Origin: Streptomyces sp. NBC_00523
GTDB taxonomy: Bacteria > Actinomycetota > Actinomycetes > Streptomycetales > Streptomycetaceae
DNA: 64,000 nt
Reading direction: 5' to 3'
Assembly (NCBI RefSeq): GCF_036346615.1
Contig: NZ_CP107836.1
Span: 4,030,001-4,094,000 of the forward strand
Part shown: positions 7,599-14,089 of the stretch, piece by piece
How positions within the stretch are numbered: the first letter of the stretch is position 1
How the letters are laid out: each line of letters begins with the position of its first letter
The notes under the pieces: generated by a model
Databases searched by the model: none
The model's input: the letters and a program-made list of their open reading frames with translations, nothing else
What the model was told of the DNA's origin: nothing
Position numbers and translations under genes: made by a program

Positions 7599-7859
7599 AT
7601 GACCGCCCACCCCCCGAACGGCCCTGCCGAGTCCGCGCCGCTGTCCGACCGCGATCGTGCGGTGCTTGCTGTGGAGCGGCAGTCGTGGGCGGGGGCGGGG
7701 GCGAAGGAGCGGGCGATCCGGGAGCGGCTGGGGTTGTCGCCGACGCGCTATTATCAGTTGCTGAATGCGTTGCTGGATGACCGGCGGGCGCTGGAGGAGG
7801 ACCCGGTGACGGTGAATCGCCTTCGGCGCGTACGGGATGCCCGGCGGGGGCGGCGGTAG
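7599..7859 (+). CDS. DUF3263 small DNA-binding-like protein
   Basis: An 86-residue basic protein of the actinobacterial DUF3263 family. After a short Pro-rich tail it has LSDRDRAVLAVERQSW, then KERAIRERLGLSPTRYYQLLNALLDD, which has the length and residue pattern of a helix-turn-helix, and an Arg-rich C-terminus. DNA binding is inferred; the targets are unknown. The ATG at 7599 is chosen over the in-frame TTG at 7590 because a -10 hexamer sits directly before it and no Shine-Dalgarno exists for either. The following 180 bp hold only a dispersed repeat. Confidence 0.82.
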   Translation: MTAHPPNGPAESAPLSDRDRAVLAVERQSWAGAGAKERAIRERLGLSPTRYYQLLNALLDDRRALEEDPVTVNRLRRVRDARRGRR

Positions 7860-7924
7860 GAAGCGCGTGCGGCTGCGCTGCGCCTGCGGCGGACCTGTTC
7901 CCCTACCCGCCCCTTCCCGAAACC

Positions 7925-8013
7925 GGGGGCTCCGCCCCGGACCCCGCGCCTCAAACGCCGGCGGGGCTGGATCGTGCGGCGGCCACTTCAAGCCCCTGCG
8001 GCGATTGAGCAGC
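7925..8013. repeat. dispersed intergenic repeat, copy A (inverted pair)
   Basis: The arm CCTCAAACGCCGGCGGGGCTGG (in part, 7949-7970) is followed by an inverted relative, AAGCCCCTGCGGCGATTGAG (7991-8010), and preceded by a GGGGCTCCGCCCCGGACCCC tract. Related sequences occur at 46138, 49491, 56882 and 61210 in this window. Confidence 0.75.
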
Positions 8014-8038
8014 GGGGGCGCGGGGATACGCTCAACGC

Positions 8039-8860
8039 ATGGGCACCCCACAGACCACCGCAGGCCGCACCGGGCTGGAAGCCATCCTCGCCCGCCCGGC
8101 CCACGCCCTCGTCGCGCTCGACTTCGACGGGACGCTGGCGGACATCGTGCCGGACCCCGAGCAGGCGCGGGCGCACCCCGGAGCCGTGGCGGCGCTCGCC
8201 GCCCTCGCGCCGAAGGTCGCGTCCGTGGCCGTGATCACCGGGCGCCCCGCCGAGGTAGCCGTGCGGTATGCCGGGGTCGCCGGAGTCGAAGGGCTCGACC
8301 ACCTCGTCGTGCTCGGGCACTACGGCGCCGAGCGCTGGGACGCCGTGACCGGGACCGTGCACGCCCCCGAACCGCACCCGGGCGTCGCGGCCGTGCGCGC
8401 CGAGCTCCCCAGCGTGCTGGGGGAGGCCACGAGCTGGATCGAGGACAAGGGCCACGCCCTCGCCGTGCACACCCGCCGTGCCGCCGACCCGCAGGCCGCG
8501 TTCGACGCGCTGCGCGGGCCCCTCGGCGAGCTGGCCGCGCGCCACGGGCTGATCGTGGAACCGGGGCGCCTGGTCCTGGAGTTGCGGCCGCCGGGCATGG
8601 ACAAGGGCGTCGCGCTCACCGAGTACGTGCGCGAGATCGGCGCCACGTCCGTGCTGTACGCGGGCGACGACCTGGGCGACCTTGCCGCGTTCGCGGCCGT
8701 GGAGAAGCTCCGGACACGGGACGAGGACGCCGTCCCGGGGCTGCTCATCTGCAGCGGCAGCGCCGAGGTGCCGGAGCTTGCCGACCGCGCCGACCTGTCC
8801 CTGCCCGGCCCGGGCGCGGTCGTGGCGTACCTGCGGGAACTCGCCGACCGCCTCGCCTAG
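8039..8860 (+). CDS. otsB: trehalose-6-phosphate phosphatase
   Basis: A 273-residue HAD-superfamily phosphatase. Motif I is ALDFDGTLADI (nucleophile D28, D30), motif II VITGRP, motif III ELRPPGMDKGVAL with the conserved Lys, and motif IV YAGDDLGDLAAF. The cap with EDKGHALAVHTRRA is typical of OtsB. It removes phosphate from trehalose 6-phosphate made by OtsA, encoded convergently just downstream; the two genes share a hairpin. ATG 8039 is directly upstream of conserved sequence. The product, trehalose, is a compatible solute and carbon store. Confidence 0.93.
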   Translation: MGTPQTTAGRTGLEAILARPAHALVALDFDGTLADIVPDPEQARAHPGAVAALAALAPKVASVAVITGRPAEVAVRYAGVAGVEGLDHLVVLGHYGAERWDAVTGTVHAPEPHPGVAAVRAELPSVLGEATSWIEDKGHALAVHTRRAADPQAAFDALRGPLGELAARHGLIVEPGRLVLELRPPGMDKGVALTEYVREIGATSVLYAGDDLGDLAAFAAVEKLRTRDEDAVPGLLICSGSAEVPELADRADLSLPGPGAVVAYLRELADRLA

Positions 8861-8913
8861 GGCCTTTCCTTTGGATCATGCCGGGCTCGCGGGCTGATCC
8901 AAAGGAAAGACCC
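8860..8913. terminator. bidirectional hairpin between otsB and otsA
   Basis: A 19-base arm GGGCCTTTCCTTTGGATCA (8860-8878) pairs with 8895-8913 with one mismatch around a 16-base loop. It overlaps the otsB stop codon region and ends five bases before the otsA stop. The AT-rich inner stem is unlike local GC-rich hairpins. Confidence 0.85.
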
Positions 8914-8918
8914 AGTCG

Positions 8919-10310
8919 CTAAGCGCGCCGCAGCGCGTCCAGCTGGTCCAGGAACCACTGCTGCGGCGGCAGCGCGGTGGCCGCCTCGGCCAGCCGTTCC
9001 GTGCGGGCGGCCCGCGCGTCGTCCGGGAGCGTCAGCGCCTCGTGCAGCGCGTCGGCCGTGGCCGAGACGTCGTACGGGTTGACCGTGAACGCGTGCTCGC
9101 CCAGCTCCTCGTACGCGCCGGCCTCCCGCGACAGGACCAGCGCGCAGCCCTCGTCGGAGACGACCGGGACCTCCTTGGCGACCAGGTTCATGCCGTCCCG
9201 GATCGGGTTGACGAGGGCGACGTCGGCCAGCCGGTACGCGGCGAGCGAGCGGGCGAAGTCGTCCTTCACGTGCAGGACGACCGGGGTCCAGCCGTCCGTG
9301 CCGTACGTCTTGTTGATCGCGTCGGCGACCCGCTGGACCTCCGCGGTGTACTCCCGGTAGACCGCGAGGTCCTGGCGCGAGGGGTAGGCGAAGGCGACGT
9401 GCACGACGCGTTCGCGCCATTCGGGGCGCTCGTCCAGCAGCGTGCGGTAGGCGTGGAGGCCCCGGACGATGTTCTTGGACAGCTCCGTGCGGTCGACCCG
9501 GACGACGGTCTTCCGGTCGGGCCCGATCTGCTCGCGCAGGGCCGCCATCCGCTCGTCCACGTCCGCCTCGTGCGACCGGCTCCGCAGGAATCCGGCGTCG
9601 GCGCCCAGACCGTGGACGCCGATGCGGGTGCGGCCGGTGCCGCCCAGGATCTCCGTGCAGCAGCTGATGAAGGCGTCCGCCCAGCGGCGGGTCAGGAAGG
9701 CGGCGCGGTCGGCGCCGAGGATGCCGCGCAGCAGCTGTTCGGCGATGTCGTCGGGGAGCAGCCGGAAGTAGTCGACGGGCGCCCACGGGGTGTGCGAGAA
9801 GTGGCCGATCCGCAGGTCGGGGCGGAGCTCGCGGAGCATGCCGGGGACCAGCGAGAGGTGGTAGTCCTGCACCAGGACGGCCGCGCCCTCGCCCGCCTCC
9901 TCGGCCAGCGCCTCGGCGAAGGCCCGGTTGTACGTCTCGAAGGAGGCCCACTGCCTGCGGAACTCCGCGTCGAAGACGGGCTCGACGGGCGTCTGGTACA
10001 GCATGTGGTGGACGAACCACAGCACGGAGTTGGCGATGCCGTTGTACGCGTCGGCGTGCACCCCGGCGTCGATGTCGAGCATCCGGACGCCCGGCTCGCC
10101 GACCCCCCGGCGCACCGCCTCGCGGTCGCCGTCGCCGAGGGCGGCGCAGACCCACATCTTGTCGTCCACGGCGCTGAGGCCGGAGACGAGTCCGCCCCCG
10201 CCCCGTTTCGCTTCGAGGGTGCCGTCGTCGCCCACGGCGTACGAGACGGGGCCGCGGTTGGACGCGACGAGGACCTGGGCAGCGGGCTGGGGGGCGTGCT
10301 CGGAGACCAT
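8919..10310 (-). CDS. otsA: trehalose-6-phosphate synthase
   Basis: A 463-residue GT20 glycosyltransferase. Visible motifs are the N-terminal VLVASNRGPVSY, the GGGGLVSGL loop, VLVQDYHLSLVPGML, IGHFSHTPWAPVDYF, VVRVDRTELSKNI (nucleotide-sugar Arg/Lys) and NPIRDGMNLVAKE. It transfers glucose from a nucleoside diphosphate sugar to glucose 6-phosphate. A characterised Streptomyces OtsA prefers GDP-glucose; whether this one does cannot be read. ATG 10310 is close to the first conserved motif. With otsB convergent, it forms a complete OtsA-OtsB route beside a glucosyl-3-phosphoglycerate synthase gene, which uses related donors. Confidence 0.92.
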   Translation of the reverse strand: MVSEHAPQPAAQVLVASNRGPVSYAVGDDGTLEAKRGGGGLVSGLSAVDDKMWVCAALGDGDREAVRRGVGEPGVRMLDIDAGVHADAYNGIANSVLWFVHHMLYQTPVEPVFDAEFRRQWASFETYNRAFAEALAEEAGEGAAVLVQDYHLSLVPGMLRELRPDLRIGHFSHTPWAPVDYFRLLPDDIAEQLLRGILGADRAAFLTRRWADAFISCCTEILGGTGRTRIGVHGLGADAGFLRSRSHEADVDERMAALREQIGPDRKTVVRVDRTELSKNIVRGLHAYRTLLDERPEWRERVVHVAFAYPSRQDLAVYREYTAEVQRVADAINKTYGTDGWTPVVLHVKDDFARSLAAYRLADVALVNPIRDGMNLVAKEVPVVSDEGCALVLSREAGAYEELGEHAFTVNPYDVSATADALHEALTLPDDARAARTERLAEAATALPPQQWFLDQLDALRRA

Positions 10311-10375
10311 GGCCGGAATCTAGCCCGAACCCGATCCGTCCAAACGTACGAAGCCGGACGGCGTGGGGGTCGTGA

Positions 10376-11341
10376 TCAGGCCGCGCGGCGTGCCACGTAC
10401 TCCTCGATCTCGCACATGGGCGGCCTCTCCTGCGTGTCGACGGGGTACGTGCGCGGTACGAACCCGTCCGGTCCGCGTTCGTACTGGGTCAGCGAGGGGC
10501 GCACCAGATGGCCGCGGGAGAGCCGCACCTGCGCGGTGCGGTAGATCGCGGCGGCCATCCGGCCGAGCGCCTGGCCGTCCTGGTGGCGGTGGACGCGGAC
10601 GCCGACGTCCACCTGGGCGAGGGCGTCGAGGCCCACGGTGTGCAGCGCGTCCACGAGCAGGCCGAGCTCGACCCCGTAACCGACCGGGAAGGGCAGCCGC
10701 TCCAGGAGTGAGCGGCGTACGGCGTACTCGCCGCCCAGGGGCTGGACGAAGCCCGCGAGCAGCGGCCAGTGGAGGTTCAGCAGGGGGCGGGCCACCAGCT
10801 CGGTGACGCGGCCGCCCTGGCCGGGCAGCTCGCCGAGCGGACGGTCGTACATCGCCTTGACGAACTGCACCTCGGGGTGGGCGAGGAGCGGGCCGACGAT
10901 GCCGGAGACGAAGTCCGCCGAGAAGTCCTTCAGGTCCGCGTCGATGAAGCACAGGATGTCGCCGCTGGTCACCAGGAGCGACCGCCACAGCACCTCGCCC
11001 TTGCCGGGGAGAGCGGGGAGGCGGGGCAGGATCGCGTCGCGGTGGACGACCCGGGCGCCCGCGCGCCGGGCGACCTCGGCGGTGGCGTCCGTGGAGCCCG
11101 AGTCGATCACGACCAGCTCGTCCACCAGCGGAATGCGCTCCATCAGCTCGCGCCGGATCGTGGCGACGATGTCGCCGACGGTCGCGGCCTCGTTGAGGGC
11201 CGGTAGAACGACGCTCACGCCCGTACCGTTCGCGGCGGCCCGCGCACTCCCCGGCGGGTGGTCGGCGGCTGACCAGGAACGCCTGGTCAGCCAGCGTTCG
11301 ACCTCTTCGAGCACGGTCGATACTCCCTGTATGTGATCCAT
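10376..11341 (-). CDS. gpgS: glucosyl-3-phosphoglycerate synthase
   Basis: A 321-residue GT-A glycosyltransferase of the GT81 type. It has the donor-binding VVLPALNEAATVGDIV and DSGSTDATAEVARRAGA, the metal-binding D-A-D in CFIDADLKDF, and the family segments RVTELVARPLL, QPLGGEYAVRRSLL and FPVGYGVELGLLVDALHTVGLDALAQVDVGVR (in parts). The enzyme makes glucosyl-3-phosphoglycerate from a nucleotide sugar and 3-phosphoglycerate, a precursor of glucosylglycerate or, in mycobacteria, methylglucose lipopolysaccharides. No glucosyl-3-phosphoglycerate phosphatase gene is adjacent. The ATG at 11341 has no good ribosome site. The 37-bp gap to otsA suggests the - strand order gpgS then otsA could be one transcript. 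Confidence 0.88.
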   Translation of the reverse strand: MDHIQGVSTVLEEVERWLTRRSWSAADHPPGSARAAANGTGVSVVLPALNEAATVGDIVATIRRELMERIPLVDELVVIDSGSTDATAEVARRAGARVVHRDAILPRLPALPGKGEVLWRSLLVTSGDILCFIDADLKDFSADFVSGIVGPLLAHPEVQFVKAMYDRPLGELPGQGGRVTELVARPLLNLHWPLLAGFVQPLGGEYAVRRSLLERLPFPVGYGVELGLLVDALHTVGLDALAQVDVGVRVHRHQDGQALGRMAAAIYRTAQVRLSRGHLVRPSLTQYERGPDGFVPRTYPVDTQERPPMCEIEEYVARRAA

Positions 11342-11464
11342 CTCGCGGTACGGACGGCTATCTCACCCGTCCGGTCCTTCGGTTACAGTCTTGAACAACG
11401 CGGACGGCCATCACATGCCGGGGTCGGTCCGCCGACAAACGCGCGGATCCAAGATCCGTTGCCA

Positions 11465-11595
11465 CAGCGCTCATCCAGAGGGACAGAGGGAACGGCCCGT
11501 TGAAGTCCCGGCAACCCTCCCGCCGACCGCGAGGTCAGGTGGGGAAGGTGCCAATTCCGTCTCGCGGCGAAACGCGCCGTGAGGAAGATGAGGAG
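11465..11595 (+). promoter_or_regulatory. SAM-I/SAM-IV clan riboswitch upstream of thrC
   Basis: The leader shows the S-box core in order: P1 5' strand CTCATC (11470-11475), CAGAGGGA, GAACGGCCCGTTGAAGTCCC with GGCAACC, then GGTGCCAATTCCG (11547 onward) and the P1 3' strand GATGAG (11587-11592). These are the conserved ligand-site segments of S-adenosylmethionine riboswitches. P1 ends directly before the thrC ribosome-binding site AGAAAGG (11594-11600). No U-tract terminator was seen, so control of translation initiation is the simplest model. Confidence 0.85.
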
Positions 11596-11611
11596 AAAGG
11601 GCCTCGCCATC

Positions 11612-12904
11612 ATGGCTGTTGAAACCGTCGCAGCACACACCGAATCCTCTGTGGACCTGGGTCCCGCCGCGGCACTTTCCTGTCGCGAGTGCGGTGAACG
11701 GTTCGCACTCGGTCCCCTTTTCGCCTGCGCGTCCTGTTTCGGGCCGCTCGAAGTGGCGTACGACCTGCCGAGCGGCTCCTCCGACGAGCTGAAGAAGCGC
11801 ATCGAGGCCGGCCCGAACAACATCTGGCGTTACGCGCCGCTGCTGCCGGTGCCCGCCGATGTGGCCGACAAGCCCAATCTCAACCCCGGCTTCACCAAGC
11901 TGGTCAAGGCCGACAACCTCGCCCGCGAGCTGGGTGTGACCGGCGGCCTGTACGTGAAGGACGACTCCGGCAACCCGACGCACTCCTTCAAGGACCGCGT
12001 CGTCGCCATCGCCGTCGAGGCCGCCCGCGCCTTCGGCTTCACCACGCTCTCCTGCTCCTCGACCGGCAACCTCGCCGGTGCGGTCGGCGCCGCCGCCTCG
12101 CGGGCCGGCCTGCGCTCCTGCGTGTTCATCCCGCACGACCTGGAGCAGGGCAAGGTCGTCATGGCCGCGGTGTACGGCGGTGAGCTGGTCGGCATCGAGG
12201 GCAACTACGACGACGTCAACCGCTTCTGCTCCGAGCTCATCGGCGACCCGCTGGGCGAGGGCTGGGGGTTCGTCAACGTCAACCTGCGTCCGTACTACGG
12301 CGAGGGTTCCAAGACGCTCGCGTACGAGATCTGCGAGCAGCTCGGCTGGCAGCTGCCCGACCAGATCGTCATCCCGATCGCGTCCGGCTCGCAGCTCACG
12401 AAGATCGACAAGGGCCTCCAGGAGCTGATCAAGCTCGGCCTGGTCGAGGACAAGCCGTACAAGATCTTCGGCGCCCAGGCCGAGGGCTGCTCCCCGGTCT
12501 CCACCGCCTTCAAGGCCGGTCACGACGTGGTCCGCCCGCAGAAGCCGAACACGATCGCCAAGTCCCTCGCGATCGGCAACCCGGCCGACGGCCCGTACGT
12601 CCTGGACATCGCCCGCCGCACCGGCGGCGCCGTCGAGGACGTCAACGACGAGCAGGTCGTGGACGCGATCAAGCTGCTGGCCCGCACCGAGGGCATCTTC
12701 GCCGAGACGGCGGGCGGGGTGACGGTCGGCGTGACGAAGAAGCTGATCGACGCGGGCCTGCTCGACCCGGCGCTCACCACCGTCGTCCTGAACACGGGTG
12801 ACGGCCTCAAGACGCTGGACGCGGTGGCCGACACCTCGCAGGCGACCGCCACGATCCGCCCGAGCCTGGACGCCTTCCGCGCCGCCGGACTCGCCACCAG
12901 CTGA
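11612..12904 (+). CDS. thrC: threonine synthase
   Basis: A 430-residue PLP enzyme that converts O-phosphohomoserine to threonine. A small zinc-ribbon-like N-terminus (C24-x2-C27, C39-x2-C42) precedes the fold. The PLP Lys is K127 in NPTHSFKDRVV, followed by CSSTGNLAGAVGAAA, IPIASGSQLTKI and GAQAEGCSPVSTAF. ATG 11612 has AGAAAGG at good spacing; upstream ATGs at 11588 lie inside the riboswitch. Threonine synthase competes with methionine synthesis for the homoserine branch, which gives meaning to the SAM-responsive leader. The following gene (CysO-like carrier) starts 28 bp downstream and is probably co-transcribed. Confidence 0.95.
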   Translation: MAVETVAAHTESSVDLGPAAALSCRECGERFALGPLFACASCFGPLEVAYDLPSGSSDELKKRIEAGPNNIWRYAPLLPVPADVADKPNLNPGFTKLVKADNLARELGVTGGLYVKDDSGNPTHSFKDRVVAIAVEAARAFGFTTLSCSSTGNLAGAVGAAASRAGLRSCVFIPHDLEQGKVVMAAVYGGELVGIEGNYDDVNRFCSELIGDPLGEGWGFVNVNLRPYYGEGSKTLAYEICEQLGWQLPDQIVIPIASGSQLTKIDKGLQELIKLGLVEDKPYKIFGAQAEGCSPVSTAFKAGHDVVRPQKPNTIAKSLAIGNPADGPYVLDIARRTGGAVEDVNDEQVVDAIKLLARTEGIFAETAGGVTVGVTKKLIDAGLLDPALTTVVLNTGDGLKTLDAVADTSQATATIRPSLDAFRAAGLATS

Positions 12905-12932
12905 CCACCCGAGACTTCAGGAAGGCACCGCC

Positions 12933-13211
12933 ATGAGCGTCAAGGTCCGCATTCCCACCATCCTCCGCACCTACACCGGCGGCCAGGCCGAGGTTCCGGC
13001 CGAGGGTGCGACCCTCTCCGAGGTCATCGCCTCGCTGGAGAAGGACCACCCGGGCATCGCCGCCCGCGTGCTGGACGACCAGGGCAAGCTGCGCCGCTTC
13101 GTCAACGTGTACGTCAACGACGACGACGTGCGTTTTGAAGGCGGCCTGGACGCGGCCACCCCGGACGGTGCCGGCGTCTCGATCATCCCCGCGGTGGCCG
13201 GCGGCTGCTGA
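12933..13211 (+). CDS. cysO: CysO-like ubiquitin-fold sulfur carrier with an extra C-terminal cysteine
   Basis: A 92-residue ThiS/MoaD-fold protein that closely resembles mycobacterial CysO as remembered (shared IPTILR, TGGQ, RFVNVYVNDDDVRFEGGL, IIPAVAGG). CysO carries sulfide as a C-terminal thiocarboxylate for cysteine synthesis by CysM, with the JAMM peptidase Mec releasing cysteine. Here the chain ends AVAGGC, with one residue beyond the Gly-Gly that must be exposed for adenylation. A Mec-type hydrolase would have to remove the Cys; neither mec nor cysM lies nearby. It follows thrC by 28 bp with AGGAAGG upstream of its ATG, and a strong terminator ends the unit. Confidence 0.85.
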   Translation: MSVKVRIPTILRTYTGGQAEVPAEGATLSEVIASLEKDHPGIAARVLDDQGKLRRFVNVYVNDDDVRFEGGLDAATPDGAGVSIIPAVAGGC

Positions 13212-13234
13212 GCCCAAAGCTCCGTAGCGTCACC

Positions 13235-13275
13235 GCAATTGCCCCCTCCGCGAGAGAAGCGGAGGGGGCAATTCT
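13235..13275 (+). terminator. strong hairpin terminator after thrC-cysO
   Basis: Arm GCAATTGCCCCCTCCGC (13235-13251) pairs with 13259-13275 around a 7-base loop. It closes the thrC transcription unit. Confidence 0.9.
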
Positions 13276-13566
13276 GCATGGTTGAGCGGGGTAGAGTGTG
13301 GGAAGTCCCCTTCGCTGCCCGTGCCCCTCGCATATGAGAATGCGCCGCGCCACGATCAGAAGCAGCCAATGTGCCTGCGCCTCTTGCGCCTTAAGTCGCC
13401 TTTGTCGGGCCCGACTTGCCCCGCAAACTCATGAATTCCTCATATTCGGGCGATCGGCGCTGCGCAGAATTGTCGTCCGATTGACCTGTTGCACAGGGCA
13501 GTTGGGCAGATACATTCAGCCGCGGTCGACGCGCTTCGGCGCACACACGTTACAGGGGAGTTAGGC
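13276..13566 (+). promoter_or_regulatory. AT-richer leader of the cold-shock gene
   Basis: This 291-bp gap contains no supported gene. Its composition is clearly less GC-rich than its neighbours, with stretches such as CATGAATTCCTCATATTC near 13430-13445. A long, structured 5' leader is usual for cspA-type genes and would be the site of cold-dependent control; specific promoter boxes were not identified with confidence. The ribosome site GGGGAG lies at 13555-13560. Confidence 0.45.
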
Positions 13567-13773
13567 ATGGCTCAGGGCACCGTCAAGTGGTTCAACGCGG
13601 AGAAGGGGTACGGCTTCATCGCGGTCGACGGTGGTGCGGATGTATTCGTCCACTACAGCGCGATCCAGATGGACGGGTACCGCACCCTCGAAGAAGGTCA
13701 GCGGGTCGAGTTCGAGATCTCGCAGGGCCAGAAGGGGCCGCAGGCGGACATGGTCAAGCTCGCCGTCGGCTGA
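13567..13773 (+). CDS. CspA-family cold-shock protein
   Basis: A 68-residue single cold-shock domain. RNP1 is KGYGFIAV and RNP2 is DVFVHY, with the usual start MAQGTVKWFN. These proteins bind single-stranded RNA and DNA and melt mRNA structure. Usual family length is 65-70, so the gene is intact. GGGGAG precedes the ATG by six bases. A long leader and its own terminator indicate a monocistronic gene. In S. coelicolor a cold-shock gene also sits directly before groEL2. Confidence 0.95.
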   Translation: MAQGTVKWFNAEKGYGFIAVDGGADVFVHYSAIQMDGYRTLEEGQRVEFEISQGQKGPQADMVKLAVG

Positions 13774-13811
13774 GCCCGGCACGGCACGTCGGCCGCGACG
13801 CCACGCACGTA

Positions 13812-13845
13812 CGAAGGGTCCGTACCTAGGGGTACGGGCCCTTCG
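13812..13845 (+). terminator. hairpin terminator after the cold-shock gene
   Basis: Arm CGAAGGGTCCGTACC (13812-13826) pairs with 13831-13845 around a TAGG loop, with one G-T wobble in RNA. Confidence 0.85.
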
Positions 13846-13901
13846 CGTTGCCCAGGTGCGTCCTGGGGTCGCCGGGGTTGTCCACACTCCGGCCGGGGGC
13901 G

Positions 13902-13928
13902 CTTGCACTCTCGGGGGTCGAGTGCTAA
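13902..13928 (+). promoter_or_regulatory. CIRCE element 1 (HrcA operator)
   Basis: The half-sites CTTGCACTC and GAGTGCTAA are separated by 9 bases, matching the CIRCE consensus TTAGCACTC-N9-GAGTGCTAA with two changes in the left arm. It lies about 162 bp before groEL2. Confidence 0.85.
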
Positions 13929-13937
13929 TCATTGGGC

Positions 13938-13964
13938 TTAGCACTCTCCAGGTGAGAGTGACAG
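13938..13964 (+). promoter_or_regulatory. CIRCE element 2, partly degenerate
   Basis: A perfect left half TTAGCACTC (13938-13946), nine bases, then GAGTGACAG (13956-13964), whose last bases deviate. It follows element 1 by 36 bp centre to centre. The GAGTGCTAA of element 1 and TTAGCACTC of element 2 also form a perfect 9-bp inverted repeat. Confidence 0.7.
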
Positions 13965-14089
13965 AATTTTGGACCGGGCCGGTGAGGCCCGCAGGCCAGG
14001 CGGGAAGGAACCGCAGGGCACGCAGGCCGTCCGTCGCGGGCGCCACTCGGTCCGGAGCAATCCACCCCTGTCCGGGAGGACCACTTCAC

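Noticed and set aside
12933..13211. Calling the small ubiquitin-fold gene moaD or thiS
   Set aside because: Sequence segments match CysO far better than molybdopterin or thiamin carriers, and no mo or thi genes are adjacent.
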